Source: Microbispora sp. ZYX-F-249
GTDB lineage: Bacteria; Actinomycetota; Actinomycetes; Streptosporangiales; Streptosporangiaceae
Length of the DNA: 64,000 nt
Assembly: GCF_039649665.1 (NCBI RefSeq)
Contig: NZ_JBDJAW010000009.1
Coordinates: forward strand, 124,001 to 188,000
Direction of reading: 5' to 3'
The position numbers and the translations under genes are program-made. Under the pieces are notes generated by a model, which made no database searches, was not told where the DNA came from, and saw nothing but the letters and a program-made list of their open reading frames with translations. Below are positions 34,266 through 43,197 of this stretch, in pieces (positions within the stretch are counted from its first letter, which is position 1; every line of letters begins with the position of its first letter).

Positions 34266-34544
34266 ATGGCTATCGAGGTCCGCATTCCGACCATCCTCCG
34301 CAGCTACACCGATGGCGCCAAGGCGGTCAACGCCAAGGGAGCGACCCTCGAAGAGCTGATCGGCGACCTGGAGTCGCGCCACCCCGGCCTGAAGGACCGG
34401 CTGGTGGACGACTCCGGGCTGCGCCGGTTCGTCAACGTCTACCTGAACGACGAGGACGTGCGTTTCCTCGGCGGGCTCGGCACCCCCGTCGCCGACGGCG
34501 ACACCGTGACCGTGCTCCCGGCCGTCGCGGGCGGAGCGCGCTAG
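34266..34544 (+). CDS. cysO: CysO/MoaD-like sulfur carrier protein
   Basis: 92 residues with the ubiquitin-like MoaD/ThiS fold (EVRIPTILRSYTDGAKAVNAKGATLEELIGDLE, ending DTVTVLPAVAGG). In the CysM pathway the C-terminal glycine carries a thiocarboxylate that sulfurylates O-phosphoserine. Here two residues, Ala-Arg, follow the Gly-Gly, so a trimming step is needed before activation. The upstream Mec protease is the natural candidate. The start follows AAGGAG. The stop TAG abuts the cysM ATG with no gap. Confidence 0.93.
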   Translation: MAIEVRIPTILRSYTDGAKAVNAKGATLEELIGDLESRHPGLKDRLVDDSGLRRFVNVYLNDEDVRFLGGLGTPVADGDTVTVLPAVAGGAR

Positions 34545-35492
<948 letters not shown>

Positions 35493-35498
35493 CCTTCC

Positions 35499-35749
35499 CC
35501 GTGATCTTGTAGTTTGTCGCACGCATGCCCGCTGACCTGCGATCGGACCCTTCGTGATCTCGCACGAGATCAGCCTGGAGTTGCGAGAGCAGCGCAAACG
35601 CGATTCGTGATCTTGCACTATGACGAGAAGTGCAAGATCACGAATCGCGTTTTGCCTGGTACGGCGAGTGTGTCGCCTATCACTGCAAGATCAGGGACGG
35701 TGGAACCGCAGCTCACCCGCCGTCGGTGCGACTAACTACAAGATCACGG
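35499..35749. mobile_element. MITE-like inverted-repeat element, 251 bp
   Basis: The ends are inverted repeats of 24 bp (35499-35522 and 35726-35749) matching at 23 positions. Inside lie a perfect 23-bp inverted repeat (35596-35618 with 35630-35652, 11-base loop) and an 8+8 palindrome TGATCTCG/CGAGATCA (35555-35572). All share GTGATCTTGCA/TGCAAGATCAC-type words. There is no ORF of note. A 26-bp relative of the right end occurs at 60085-60110. Terminal repeats, lack of coding capacity and a second partial copy fit a non-autonomous element or a family of intergenic repeats. No target duplication is obvious. Confidence 0.6.
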
Positions 35750-35763
35750 CGTAGGAGGGGGGG

Positions 35764-37395
35764 TCAGTTGAACACGACCCTGAGGGTGAAGGCCGAGCCG
35801 TCCTCGCCGTGGGTGCCGCTCAGGCCGATCGCCCGCAGCTTCTCGACGTCCGGGCGCGCCTGGCCCGGCACGCTGTCCAGGTACAGCTTCTCCAGCCGGT
35901 CGAGGTCGGCGTACACCGCGTAGGTGGCCTTGCCGGCGTCCGGGACGGCCAGGCGGAACGTCTCGCTCTCGCCGAGCGGGCCGCTTGCGTCCAGGGCGGA
36001 GGCGTAGTCCTGGGTGCTCGCGATCACGAAGCGCTCGTCGCCCTCGGCGATGGCGAAGTCGGCGGACCTCTCCATGCCGTTCAGGTGGGCCTGCACCCGG
36101 TTCACCAGGTCGCGCGCCTTGGCCGTGTCCGTCGTGAGCACCGCGCCCACCCGGGGCGTCGGGCCGTCCAGGTCCTGCTCGTCCACGGCGAGCGTGAAGG
36201 TGCGGCCCAGCAGCGTCACGAGGTCGTCCGGCAGGGACAGGCCGTACTGCGCGCGCGCCCCGTCGAGGGTCTGCCTGAGCACCTCGCCGCCCGGGACTGC
36301 CGCCGCCTGCTCGATCGACGGCCACTGCTCGCGCAGCATGTCGCCCAGACCCGAGAACGAGGCCGCCGCGACCGTGGAGACGGGCAGCTCGCCGATCTTC
36401 ACCGGCTCGGGCCGGACCTTCGTCGGCGTCCCGCCGCGGGTGATCCCGGCCAGCTCGGCGTAGTCGCCGGAGAACCGGAGGGCGCCGGCGAACCGCATCC
36501 CCTTCAGCTGCGGCAGCGCGAGCGTGGCGGAGGCGCCGGCCCAGCCGGCCTCGGCGACCTTCTCCACGTCCATCCAGAACGACAGCACGCCCTGCTCGCC
36601 CAGCGCCTTGAGGTCGTCGGCGAAGCGCGGGTCGCCGGACAGCGGCGCGGCCGTGACGTACTCGTCGGCCAGCCGCTGGCTCATGGCGATGAGGGCGTAC
36701 CCCTCGCGGAACGCCAGGCCGCCCTTCCCGTCGCCGAGGCCCAGCTTGCCGATGCCGGTCCGGGCCGCCGCCTCGTCCTTCACCTGTACGGCGAGCGCCC
36801 CGACGGGGTCGCCGCCGTCGGCCGCCGGAAGCACGGCGAGGCCGACGCGGTCGCCGAGCCAGGGCTCGACGTCCCTGGCGTAGTCGATGTCGGGAAGTCC
36901 GGGGCCGTCCTTCTGCAGCGCGGTCACGAGGGCCTTGCGCGGGTCGTCACCGCCGAAGGAGTCGCGGGTGGCCGAGAACTTGCGGGCGATGCCGAACAAC
37001 GCGAGCTTCTGCCCGGCCGCCGGGTCGAGGTCGAGCCGGACGTAGGCCAGCGCGTTCGCGGGCAGCACGTCCTGCGGCTGCGTGCCGCCGCCGCTGAGCT
37101 TCGAGGCGGCCCACACTCCGCCGCCGCCGACCAGGCCGACGAGAACGGCGGCCACCAGCGCGACGATCCAGCCGCGCGCCCGCCGGGCCCGCCCCGGGGC
37201 AGACGGCGGGGCGGCCAGGGTGACGGAGCCGATCTCCTCGGGCTCGGTCCAGGACGGCATCCGCACGGTGTGCGCCTCGCCGCCCGTGGGCGGGCGGGGA
37301 ACGCGGTAGGCGACGGTGCGGTCGAGGTCGGGTTCGTCACGCGGCTGCCAGGGGCTCGGGCCGCGCGGGGAGGTGTCGGGGGACATGGGGCTCAC
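35764..37395 (-). CDS. DUF3352 membrane-anchored protein
   Basis: 543 residues. A cytoplasmic Pro-rich N-terminus (about 1-70) leads to one transmembrane helix (about 74-97) and a large outside domain of the DUF3352 type: LPANALAYVRLDLDPAAGQKLALF at its start and repeated alpha/beta segments to the C-terminus. The function is unknown. The start is uncertain between GTG 37395 and ATG 37386, neither with a strong box. It lies on the opposite strand between cysM and the thioesterase/murI block, interrupting a gene order otherwise like that of mycobacteria. Its stop lies 15 bases from the repeat element. Confidence 0.82.
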   Translation of the reverse strand: MSPMSPDTSPRGPSPWQPRDEPDLDRTVAYRVPRPPTGGEAHTVRMPSWTEPEEIGSVTLAAPPSAPGRARRARGWIVALVAAVLVGLVGGGGVWAASKLSGGGTQPQDVLPANALAYVRLDLDPAAGQKLALFGIARKFSATRDSFGGDDPRKALVTALQKDGPGLPDIDYARDVEPWLGDRVGLAVLPAADGGDPVGALAVQVKDEAAARTGIGKLGLGDGKGGLAFREGYALIAMSQRLADEYVTAAPLSGDPRFADDLKALGEQGVLSFWMDVEKVAEAGWAGASATLALPQLKGMRFAGALRFSGDYAELAGITRGGTPTKVRPEPVKIGELPVSTVAAASFSGLGDMLREQWPSIEQAAAVPGGEVLRQTLDGARAQYGLSLPDDLVTLLGRTFTLAVDEQDLDGPTPRVGAVLTTDTAKARDLVNRVQAHLNGMERSADFAIAEGDERFVIASTQDYASALDASGPLGESETFRLAVPDAGKATYAVYADLDRLEKLYLDSVPGQARPDVEKLRAIGLSGTHGEDGSAFTLRVVFN

Positions 37396-37556
37396 TCACA
37401 TGCGTCGTCGTCAGGTACGCCGCGAAGGTAGGACCGGCCGGTAGCGGCGCGCTTGCAGGCCGCTTGACCGCGTGACCGCGAGCCGCCGGAAGGTCCGCCC
37501 GAGTGCCACGCTAGAGTAATCACCAGAACAAAATTCGGTAGAGCGGCGAGGGGCGC

Positions 37557-38351
37557 ATGACCAAGTTCGACGAGGCGACGCAGGCCATCCGGGTCGACGA
37601 CACCACCTACGACGTGTGTCTCGACGACGGATACTCCATCGGAGGGCCGCTGAACGGCGGCTACCTCATGGCCACGATGCTGCGCGCCGTGGTTGACGCC
37701 TCTCCGCACGCGCACCCGGTCTCCACCGGCGCCCAGTTCCTCCGGGTGGCCCGGCCGGGCCCCGCCCGGGTGCTCCTCGAGCCGCTCAAGGCGGGCCGTA
37801 CGGCGGCGATGACCCGGGCGAGGCTCGTGCAGGACGGTGAGTCGTTCATCGAGATGCTCGTCACGACCGCGACGCTGGACGAGGCGGCGGCGCCGGACTG
37901 GGCGGACGGCCCGTCGGCCGCGATGCCGGACCTGGCGGACTGCGTGCGCCTGCCCGATCCCAAGCCCGAGTCGAACATGAACTTCAACGCCCAGATCGAG
38001 ATGGCGTTCGACCCGCCCACGATCGGCTGGCTCGCCGGCGAGCCGACCGGCCGGCCGGAGTCGCGGGCGTACTTCCGCCTCGCGGAGCCGCAGGACCCCG
38101 ATCCGTACGTGCTGGCGCTGGCGGTGGACGCGCTGCCGCCGGTCGTGTTCTCCGCGGGGGCGCGGGGGTGGGCTCCGACGGTGGAGCTGACCTGGCACCT
38201 GCGGGCCCTGCCCGCGCCGGGATGGCTGACCCTGCTCGGCGGCGGACGGCTGATCAGCGACGGCTGGTTCGACGAGGAGGTCGAGGTGTGGGACTCGGCG
38301 GGACGGCTGGTCGCCCAGTCCCGCCAGCTCGCCCGCCTCGGCCGGGGCTGA
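37557..38351 (+). CDS. TesB-like acyl-CoA thioesterase (double hotdog)
   Basis: 264 residues in two hotdog domains. The N-terminal half has the helix motif GGPLNGGYLMATMLRAVVDA, and the C-terminal half includes PTVELTWHLRALPAPGWL and DGWFDEEVEVWDSAGRLVAQSRQL. This pattern is that of actinobacterial thioesterase-superfamily proteins that hydrolyse acyl-CoA. The chain-length preference is unknown. ATG follows GAGGGG. It precedes murI in the same direction with an 80-base gap. Confidence 0.85.
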   Translation: MTKFDEATQAIRVDDTTYDVCLDDGYSIGGPLNGGYLMATMLRAVVDASPHAHPVSTGAQFLRVARPGPARVLLEPLKAGRTAAMTRARLVQDGESFIEMLVTTATLDEAAAPDWADGPSAAMPDLADCVRLPDPKPESNMNFNAQIEMAFDPPTIGWLAGEPTGRPESRAYFRLAEPQDPDPYVLALAVDALPPVVFSAGARGWAPTVELTWHLRALPAPGWLTLLGGGRLISDGWFDEEVEVWDSAGRLVAQSRQLARLGRG

Positions 38352-38430
38352 GCCCCGTCCCCTCGCGGGGCGCGCGTTGTGAGCATTCTTACCCCGAGCG
38401 GCGGGGGCCGTTCCCCTAACCTTGGGAAGC

Positions 38431-39264
38431 GTGCCGGACAACACCAGGGCGATCGGGATCTTTGACAGCGGGGTGGGCGGCCTGACCGTCGCCCGGGCGA
38501 TCATCGACCAGCTGCCCCACGAATCGATCTTCTACGTGGCCGACACGGCCCACCAGCCGTACGGGCCCAAGAGCATCGCCGAGCTCCGCGCGTACGCGCT
38601 GGAGGTCATGGACCACCTGGTCGAGCACGACGTGAAGATGCTGGTCATCGCGTGCAACAGCGCGAGCTCGGCGGTGCTCAGGGACGCCAGGGAGCGCTAC
38701 GACGTCCCGGTCGTCGAGGTGATCCAGCCCGCCACCCGGCGGGCCGTGCGAGCCACGAGGAACGGCAGGGTCGGCGTGATCGCCACGCGGGCCACCATCG
38801 AATCGATGGCCTACCACGACGCCTTCGCCGCCGCCCCCGACGTCGAGCTGGTCGCGGTGGCCGCCCCCCTGCTCGTGGAGTTCGTCGAGCGGGGCGAGAC
38901 GATGAGCGAGGACCTCATCGAAGTGGTGAGGGGCTACCTCAAACCGATCCAGGACGCCGGCTGCGACACGCTCATCCTCGGCTGCACGCACTATCCGCTG
39001 CTCACCGGCGCCCTGTCGTACGTCGCGGGCGACGGGGTGACGCTGGTGTCCAGCGCCGAGGAGACGGCCAAGGACGTCTACCGCATCCTGCACGACCGCG
39101 GGCTGTCCAACGGCGCGGGCGAGCCGGAGCACCGCTTCCGGGCGACCGGCGACACCGAGCTGTTCGCGCGGCTCGGGCAGCGCTTCCTCGGCCCCGAGCT
39201 CCAGTCGGTGGAGCGGACGGCCCCCGGCATCGGCGACGTCACCGGCGTAGGGAGTTCGCGATGA
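38431..39264 (+). CDS. murI: Glutamate racemase
   Basis: 277 residues. It makes D-glutamate for peptidoglycan. The two catalytic cysteines are Cys75 in IACNSAS and Cys185 in [21 protein letters not shown] near the N-terminus is the family start. The GTG at 38431 gives the expected N-terminus; a TAACCT hexamer eight bases upstream suggests a leaderless mRNA. The stop overlaps the next start (ATGA). The order murI, MBL-fold protein, rph, rdgB is conserved in actinobacteria. Confidence 0.95.
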   Translation: MPDNTRAIGIFDSGVGGLTVARAIIDQLPHESIFYVADTAHQPYGPKSIAELRAYALEVMDHLVEHDVKMLVIACNSASSAVLRDARERYDVPVVEVIQPATRRAVRATRNGRVGVIATRATIESMAYHDAFAAAPDVELVAVAAPLLVEFVERGETMSEDLIEVVRGYLKPIQDAGCDTLILGCTHYPLLTGALSYVAGDGVTLVSSAEETAKDVYRILHDRGLSNGAGEPEHRFRATGDTELFARLGQRFLGPELQSVERTAPGIGDVTGVGSSR

Positions 39265-40013
39265 AGTTGACGATCATCGGATGCTCGGGCAGCTTCCCCG
39301 GCCCCGACAGCCCGTCCTCCTGCTACCTGCTGGAGGCCGAGGGCTTCCGGCTGCTGCTCGACTTCGGCAACGGCTCGCTCGGCGCGCTCCAGCGGCACGC
39401 CGGGCTCTACGAGGTCGACGCCATCCTCCTGTCCCACCTGCACGCCGACCACTGCCTCGACCTGTGCGCCTACCACGTCGTGCGCACCTACACCCCCGAC
39501 GGCCCGCTGCCGAAGGTGCCCGTCCACGCCCCCGCCGGCGCCTCGAAGCGGCTCAACGCGGCATACGCGATGCCGGACGAGCCGGTGCTCGAGAACTCCT
39601 TCGACTTCGTACGGCTGTCGCCCGGCACCCGCCACGTCGGCCCGTTCGAGGTGACGGCCGCCACGATGAACCACCCCGTGGAGACCTACGGCTTCCGCGT
39701 CACCCACCAGGGCAGGTCCGTCGCCTACTCGGCGGACACCGGCGAGTCGGCCGAACTGGTCAAGCTGGCCCACGAGGCCGACGTGCTCCTGTGCGAGGCG
39801 TCCTTCCTCGACGAGCCGGACCTGACCCCCGGCCTGCACCTGAGCGGCAGGCAGGCGGCCGAGCACGCCGCCCGCGCCGACGCGGCCGCGCTCGTCCTCA
39901 CCCATCTCGTCCCGTGGTACGACAAGTCCCGCATCCTGGAGGACGCCTCACGCGGCGGCTTCGGCGGCCCGATGGAGTTGGCACGGAGCGGGGCCGTGTA
40001 TGACCTAGGGTGA
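39261..40013 (+). CDS. MBL-fold metallohydrolase, Rv1339-like
   Basis: 250 residues. The metal motif is His59-Leu-His61-Ala-Asp63-His64 in LLSHLHADH, with further ligands in NHPVE and YSADTG, and His near the C-terminus in LTHLVPW. The position between murI and rph equals that of Rv1339 in Mycobacterium tuberculosis, reported to act as a cAMP phosphodiesterase. A phosphodiesterase role is therefore likely but not shown. It is coupled to murI by ATGA overlap and to rph by a GTGA overlap if the earlier rph start is used. Confidence 0.9.
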   Translation: MKLTIIGCSGSFPGPDSPSSCYLLEAEGFRLLLDFGNGSLGALQRHAGLYEVDAILLSHLHADHCLDLCAYHVVRTYTPDGPLPKVPVHAPAGASKRLNAAYAMPDEPVLENSFDFVRLSPGTRHVGPFEVTAATMNHPVETYGFRVTHQGRSVAYSADTGESAELVKLAHEADVLLCEASFLDEPDLTPGLHLSGRQAAEHAARADAAALVLTHLVPWYDKSRILEDASRGGFGGPMELARSGAVYDLG

Positions 40014-40018
40014 CCCGT

Positions 40019-40735
40019 ATGGCTCGTTCACACGGTCGTCGTTCCGACCAGCTTCGCCCCGTGACCATCACCCGGAACTGGCTCGCCCACGCGGAGGGTT
40101 CCGTACTGGTGGAGTTCGGGGGCACCAGGGTGCTGTGCGCCGCGACGGTGGAAAGCGGCGTGCCCCGCTGGCGCAAGGGCAGCGGCCTCGGCTGGGTGAC
40201 GGCCGAGTACGCCATGCTGCCCCGGGCGACCAACACCCGCAGCGACCGAGAGTCGGTCCGCGGCAAGATCGGCGGGCGCACCCACGAGATCTCCCGGCTG
40301 ATCGGCAGGTCCCTGCGGGCCTGCGTCGACTACAAGGCCCTGGGGGAGAACTCCGTCGTGCTCGACTGCGACGTGCTGCAGGCCGACGGCGGCACCCGTA
40401 CCGCCGCCATCACCGGCGCGTACGTCGCCCTCGCCGACGCCATCGCCTGGATGCGGCAGCGCCGGATGTGCCCCGGCGACCCCCTGGTGAACTCGGTCGC
40501 CGCCGTCTCGGTCGGCGTCGTCGGCACCGAGCCGATGCTCGACCTCGACTACAGCGAGGACGTCAAGGCCGAAACCGACATGAACGTGGTGATGACCGGC
40601 AGGGGCGACTACGTCGAGGTGCAGGGCACCGCCGAGGGCACGCCGTTCGACCGGACGGCGCTCAACGGCCTGCTCGACCTGGCCGCCGCCGGCTGCGCCG
40701 AGCTCACCCGCCTCCAGACGGAAGCCCTCTCCTGA
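40019..40735 (+). CDS. rph: Ribonuclease PH
   Basis: 238 residues. A phosphate-dependent 3'-5' exoribonuclease that trims tRNA 3' ends. Conserved segments are [29 protein letters not shown], the [28 protein letters not shown] phosphate-binding stretch and [22 protein letters not shown] 40019 follows AGGGTGA; a GTG at 40010 would overlap the previous stop. It is followed closely by rdgB. Confidence 0.95.
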   Translation: MARSHGRRSDQLRPVTITRNWLAHAEGSVLVEFGGTRVLCAATVESGVPRWRKGSGLGWVTAEYAMLPRATNTRSDRESVRGKIGGRTHEISRLIGRSLRACVDYKALGENSVVLDCDVLQADGGTRTAAITGAYVALADAIAWMRQRRMCPGDPLVNSVAAVSVGVVGTEPMLDLDYSEDVKAETDMNVVMTGRGDYVEVQGTAEGTPFDRTALNGLLDLAAAGCAELTRLQTEALS

Positions 40736-40752
40736 ACATCGAGGACGACAGC

Positions 40753-41355
40753 ATGAACAAGGTGGTCCTGGCCACCCGCAACGCCGGGAAGATCGTCGAA
40801 CTGCGCCGGATCCTCGCCGACGCCGGTGTGCCGGTCGAACTCGTCGGCCTGGAGGCGTTCCCGCAGATCGGCGACGTGGCCGAGACAGGGCTCACGTTCG
40901 CGGAGAACGCGCTGCTCAAGGCGCACGCGGTCGCCTCGGCCAGCGGCCTGCCCGCCGTGGCGGACGACTCCGGCCTGTGCGTGGAGGCGCTGAACGGCAT
41001 GCCGGGCATCTTCTCCGCCCGCTGGTCCGGCCGGCACGGCGACGACGACGCCAACCTCGACCTGCTGCTCGCCCAGGTCGCCGACGTGCCGGACGGCCGC
41101 AGGCAGGCCCATTTCGCCTGCACGGCCGCGCTCGCGCTGCCGACGGGGGAGGAGCACGTGGTGGAGGGCGCCGTGCACGGCTTCCTCATCCGCGAACGGC
41201 GCGGCACGGGCGGCTTCGGCTACGACCCGATCTTCGTGCCGGACGGCGAGACCCGCACGACCGCCGAGATGACGGCCGAGGAGAAGGACGCGATCAGCCA
41301 CCGGGGCAAGGCGTTCCGCGCGCTCGCCCCGGTGATCGCCGAGGTCGTCCCGTAA
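40753..41355 (+). CDS. rdgB: Non-canonical purine NTP pyrophosphatase
   Basis: 200 residues of the RdgB/HAM1 family, which hydrolyses XTP, ITP and dITP to keep them out of nucleic acids. Motifs: VLATRNAGKIVELRRIL at the start, TGLTFAENALLKA, VADDSGLCVEAL, GFGYDPIFVP and SHRGKAFRAL. ATG 40753 follows GAGGA, 17 bases after the rph stop. It ends the murI-MBL-rph-rdgB group. Confidence 0.95.
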   Translation: MNKVVLATRNAGKIVELRRILADAGVPVELVGLEAFPQIGDVAETGLTFAENALLKAHAVASASGLPAVADDSGLCVEALNGMPGIFSARWSGRHGDDDANLDLLLAQVADVPDGRRQAHFACTAALALPTGEEHVVEGAVHGFLIRERRGTGGFGYDPIFVPDGETRTTAEMTAEEKDAISHRGKAFRALAPVIAEVVP

Positions 41356-41401
41356 TCCCGCCGTAAGACCCCCGCGGGCGTACGGGCGTAGCGTTCGTCA
41401 C

Positions 41402-43090
41402 GTGAACGCAGCAGGCACCCGCATGCCCGCCTGGGCGGCAGCGCTGACCGGCCTCGTCGCCGGTGCGGTGGCGCTCGGGGCGGCCCAGATCATCGCCGGT
41501 CTTATCGACCCCGGCGCGGCGCCGGTCGTCGCCGTGGGCGGCGCGGTGGTCGACGCCACGCCCGCCGGCCTCAAGGAATGGGCGATCCGCACCTTCGGCT
41601 CCTACGACAAGGCGGTCCTGCTCGGCGGCATCGTCGTCGTGCTCGCGCTCGTCGCCGCCGGTCTGGGCCTGCTCGCCCGCCGTAGGGCGGCGTACGGCAC
41701 GCTGGGCCTGGCCGTGTTCGGCCTCGTCGGCGCCGCAGCGGCGCTGTCCCGGCCGGACGCGGGGGTGGCGCACGTCCTGCCCTCGCTCGCGGGCGCCGCG
41801 GCCGGCGCCTGGACCCTGTCGCGGCTGGCGCGCCGCGCCATGGACAGCGGCGAGGAGGACTACGTCGCCGCCAGCCGGGCCGCCGACAGGGAGAGGGCGC
41901 CGGCCACGCGCCCGGTCTCCGGCCCGGCGGGTGCCGTGGTGGCGGACGAGGACAGCCGTTCGACGGGGCCCGGCCCCGCCATGCCGGCCGTCATGCGGGC
42001 GGGCGCGGCACCGTACGTTTTCGACCGGCGCAGGCTCCTGACGGGAGCGGCGACCGGGGTCGCCGTCGCGGGCGCCGCCGGTCTCGGCGGCTGGCTGCTG
42101 TCGGGCACGAAGGACGGCGAGATCGCCCGCAGGAGCGTGGCGAAGATGCTGCCGCGCGCGGCGCGCCCGGCCGCGCCCGTCCCTTCGGGCGCGGACCTGC
42201 GGATTCCCGGCCTGGCGCCCTTCGTCACGCCCAACGCCGACTTCTACCGCGTGGACACCGCCCTCGTCGTGCCGTCGGTGGACCCGGCCCGATGGACGCT
42301 GAAGATCCACGGCCTGGTGGACAGGCCGGTCGAGCTGACCTTCGCCGACCTGCTCAAGCGCCCCCTCATGGAGGCGGACGTCACGCTGACCTGCGTGTCC
42401 AACGAGGTCGGCGGGCCGTACATCGGCAACGCCCGCTGGCTCGGCGCCCGGCTCGCCGACGTGCTGCGCGAGGCCGGAATCCGCAGCGAGGCCGACATGT
42501 TGCTCAGCGTCTCCGAGGACGGCTGGACCTGCGGCACACCGGTCGACGTGGTCATGGACGGCCGCGACGCGTTGCTCGCCGTCGCGATGAACGGCGAGGT
42601 GCTCCCGGAGTCCCACGGCTTCCCGGTCCGCCAGGTCGTGCCCGGCCTGTATGGGTATGTCTCGGCGACGAAGTGGGTCACCGAGATCAGGGTCACCCGG
42701 TTCGACCGGGACGAGGCCTACTGGACGCCGCGCGGCTGGGCGCCGAAAGGCCCGATCAAGACCCAGTCCAGGATCGACCTGCCCCGTGACGGGGACGAGG
42801 TCACGGCGGGCCGTACGACCGTGGCGGGCGTCGCGTGGGCGCAGCACCGCGGCGTCGACGCGGTCGAGGTGCGGGTGGACGGCAGCGCGTGGCGGCAGGC
42901 GAGGCTCGCGGAGACCCCCGGCCCGGACACCTGGCGGCAGTGGTCGCTCGACCTCGACCTGACGCCCGGCCGGCACACGATCTCGGTGCGGGCCACCGAC
43001 GCGACCGGTTACACCCAGACCGAGGACGAGGCCCCGCCCGCCCCCGACGGCGCGACCGGCCTCCACACCGTCACCGTCACGGCTCGCTGA
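41402..43090 (+). CDS. Membrane molybdopterin oxidoreductase, sulfite oxidase family
   Basis: 562 residues. Four hydrophobic segments (about 10-30, 72-92, 97-115, 120-140) precede a cytoplasm- or outside-facing linker, a fifth hydrophobic stretch near a twin-Arg-like RRRLLTG (about 208-235), and the molybdopterin domain (about 270-450). The molybdenum-binding cysteine lies in TLTCVSNEVGG. A C-terminal Mo-co dimerisation domain (about 455-560) follows. The substrate is not known. GTG at 41402 follows TAGCGT by seven bases, which suggests a leaderless mRNA. Confidence 0.87.
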   Translation: MNAAGTRMPAWAAALTGLVAGAVALGAAQIIAGLIDPGAAPVVAVGGAVVDATPAGLKEWAIRTFGSYDKAVLLGGIVVVLALVAAGLGLLARRRAAYGTLGLAVFGLVGAAAALSRPDAGVAHVLPSLAGAAAGAWTLSRLARRAMDSGEEDYVAASRAADRERAPATRPVSGPAGAVVADEDSRSTGPGPAMPAVMRAGAAPYVFDRRRLLTGAATGVAVAGAAGLGGWLLSGTKDGEIARRSVAKMLPRAARPAAPVPSGADLRIPGLAPFVTPNADFYRVDTALVVPSVDPARWTLKIHGLVDRPVELTFADLLKRPLMEADVTLTCVSNEVGGPYIGNARWLGARLADVLREAGIRSEADMLLSVSEDGWTCGTPVDVVMDGRDALLAVAMNGEVLPESHGFPVRQVVPGLYGYVSATKWVTEIRVTRFDRDEAYWTPRGWAPKGPIKTQSRIDLPRDGDEVTAGRTTVAGVAWAQHRGVDAVEVRVDGSAWRQARLAETPGPDTWRQWSLDLDLTPGRHTISVRATDATGYTQTEDEAPPAPDGATGLHTVTVTAR

Positions 43091-43197
43091 CCGGCCCCGG
43101 GGCAAGCCGGGTCTGGAGTTGGGAAAACCCGCCGTGCCCCGGACGGCCCGCCTCTACCATCGGCACCCTGATGTGCGCGAGGAGGGGGGCCAAGCGC

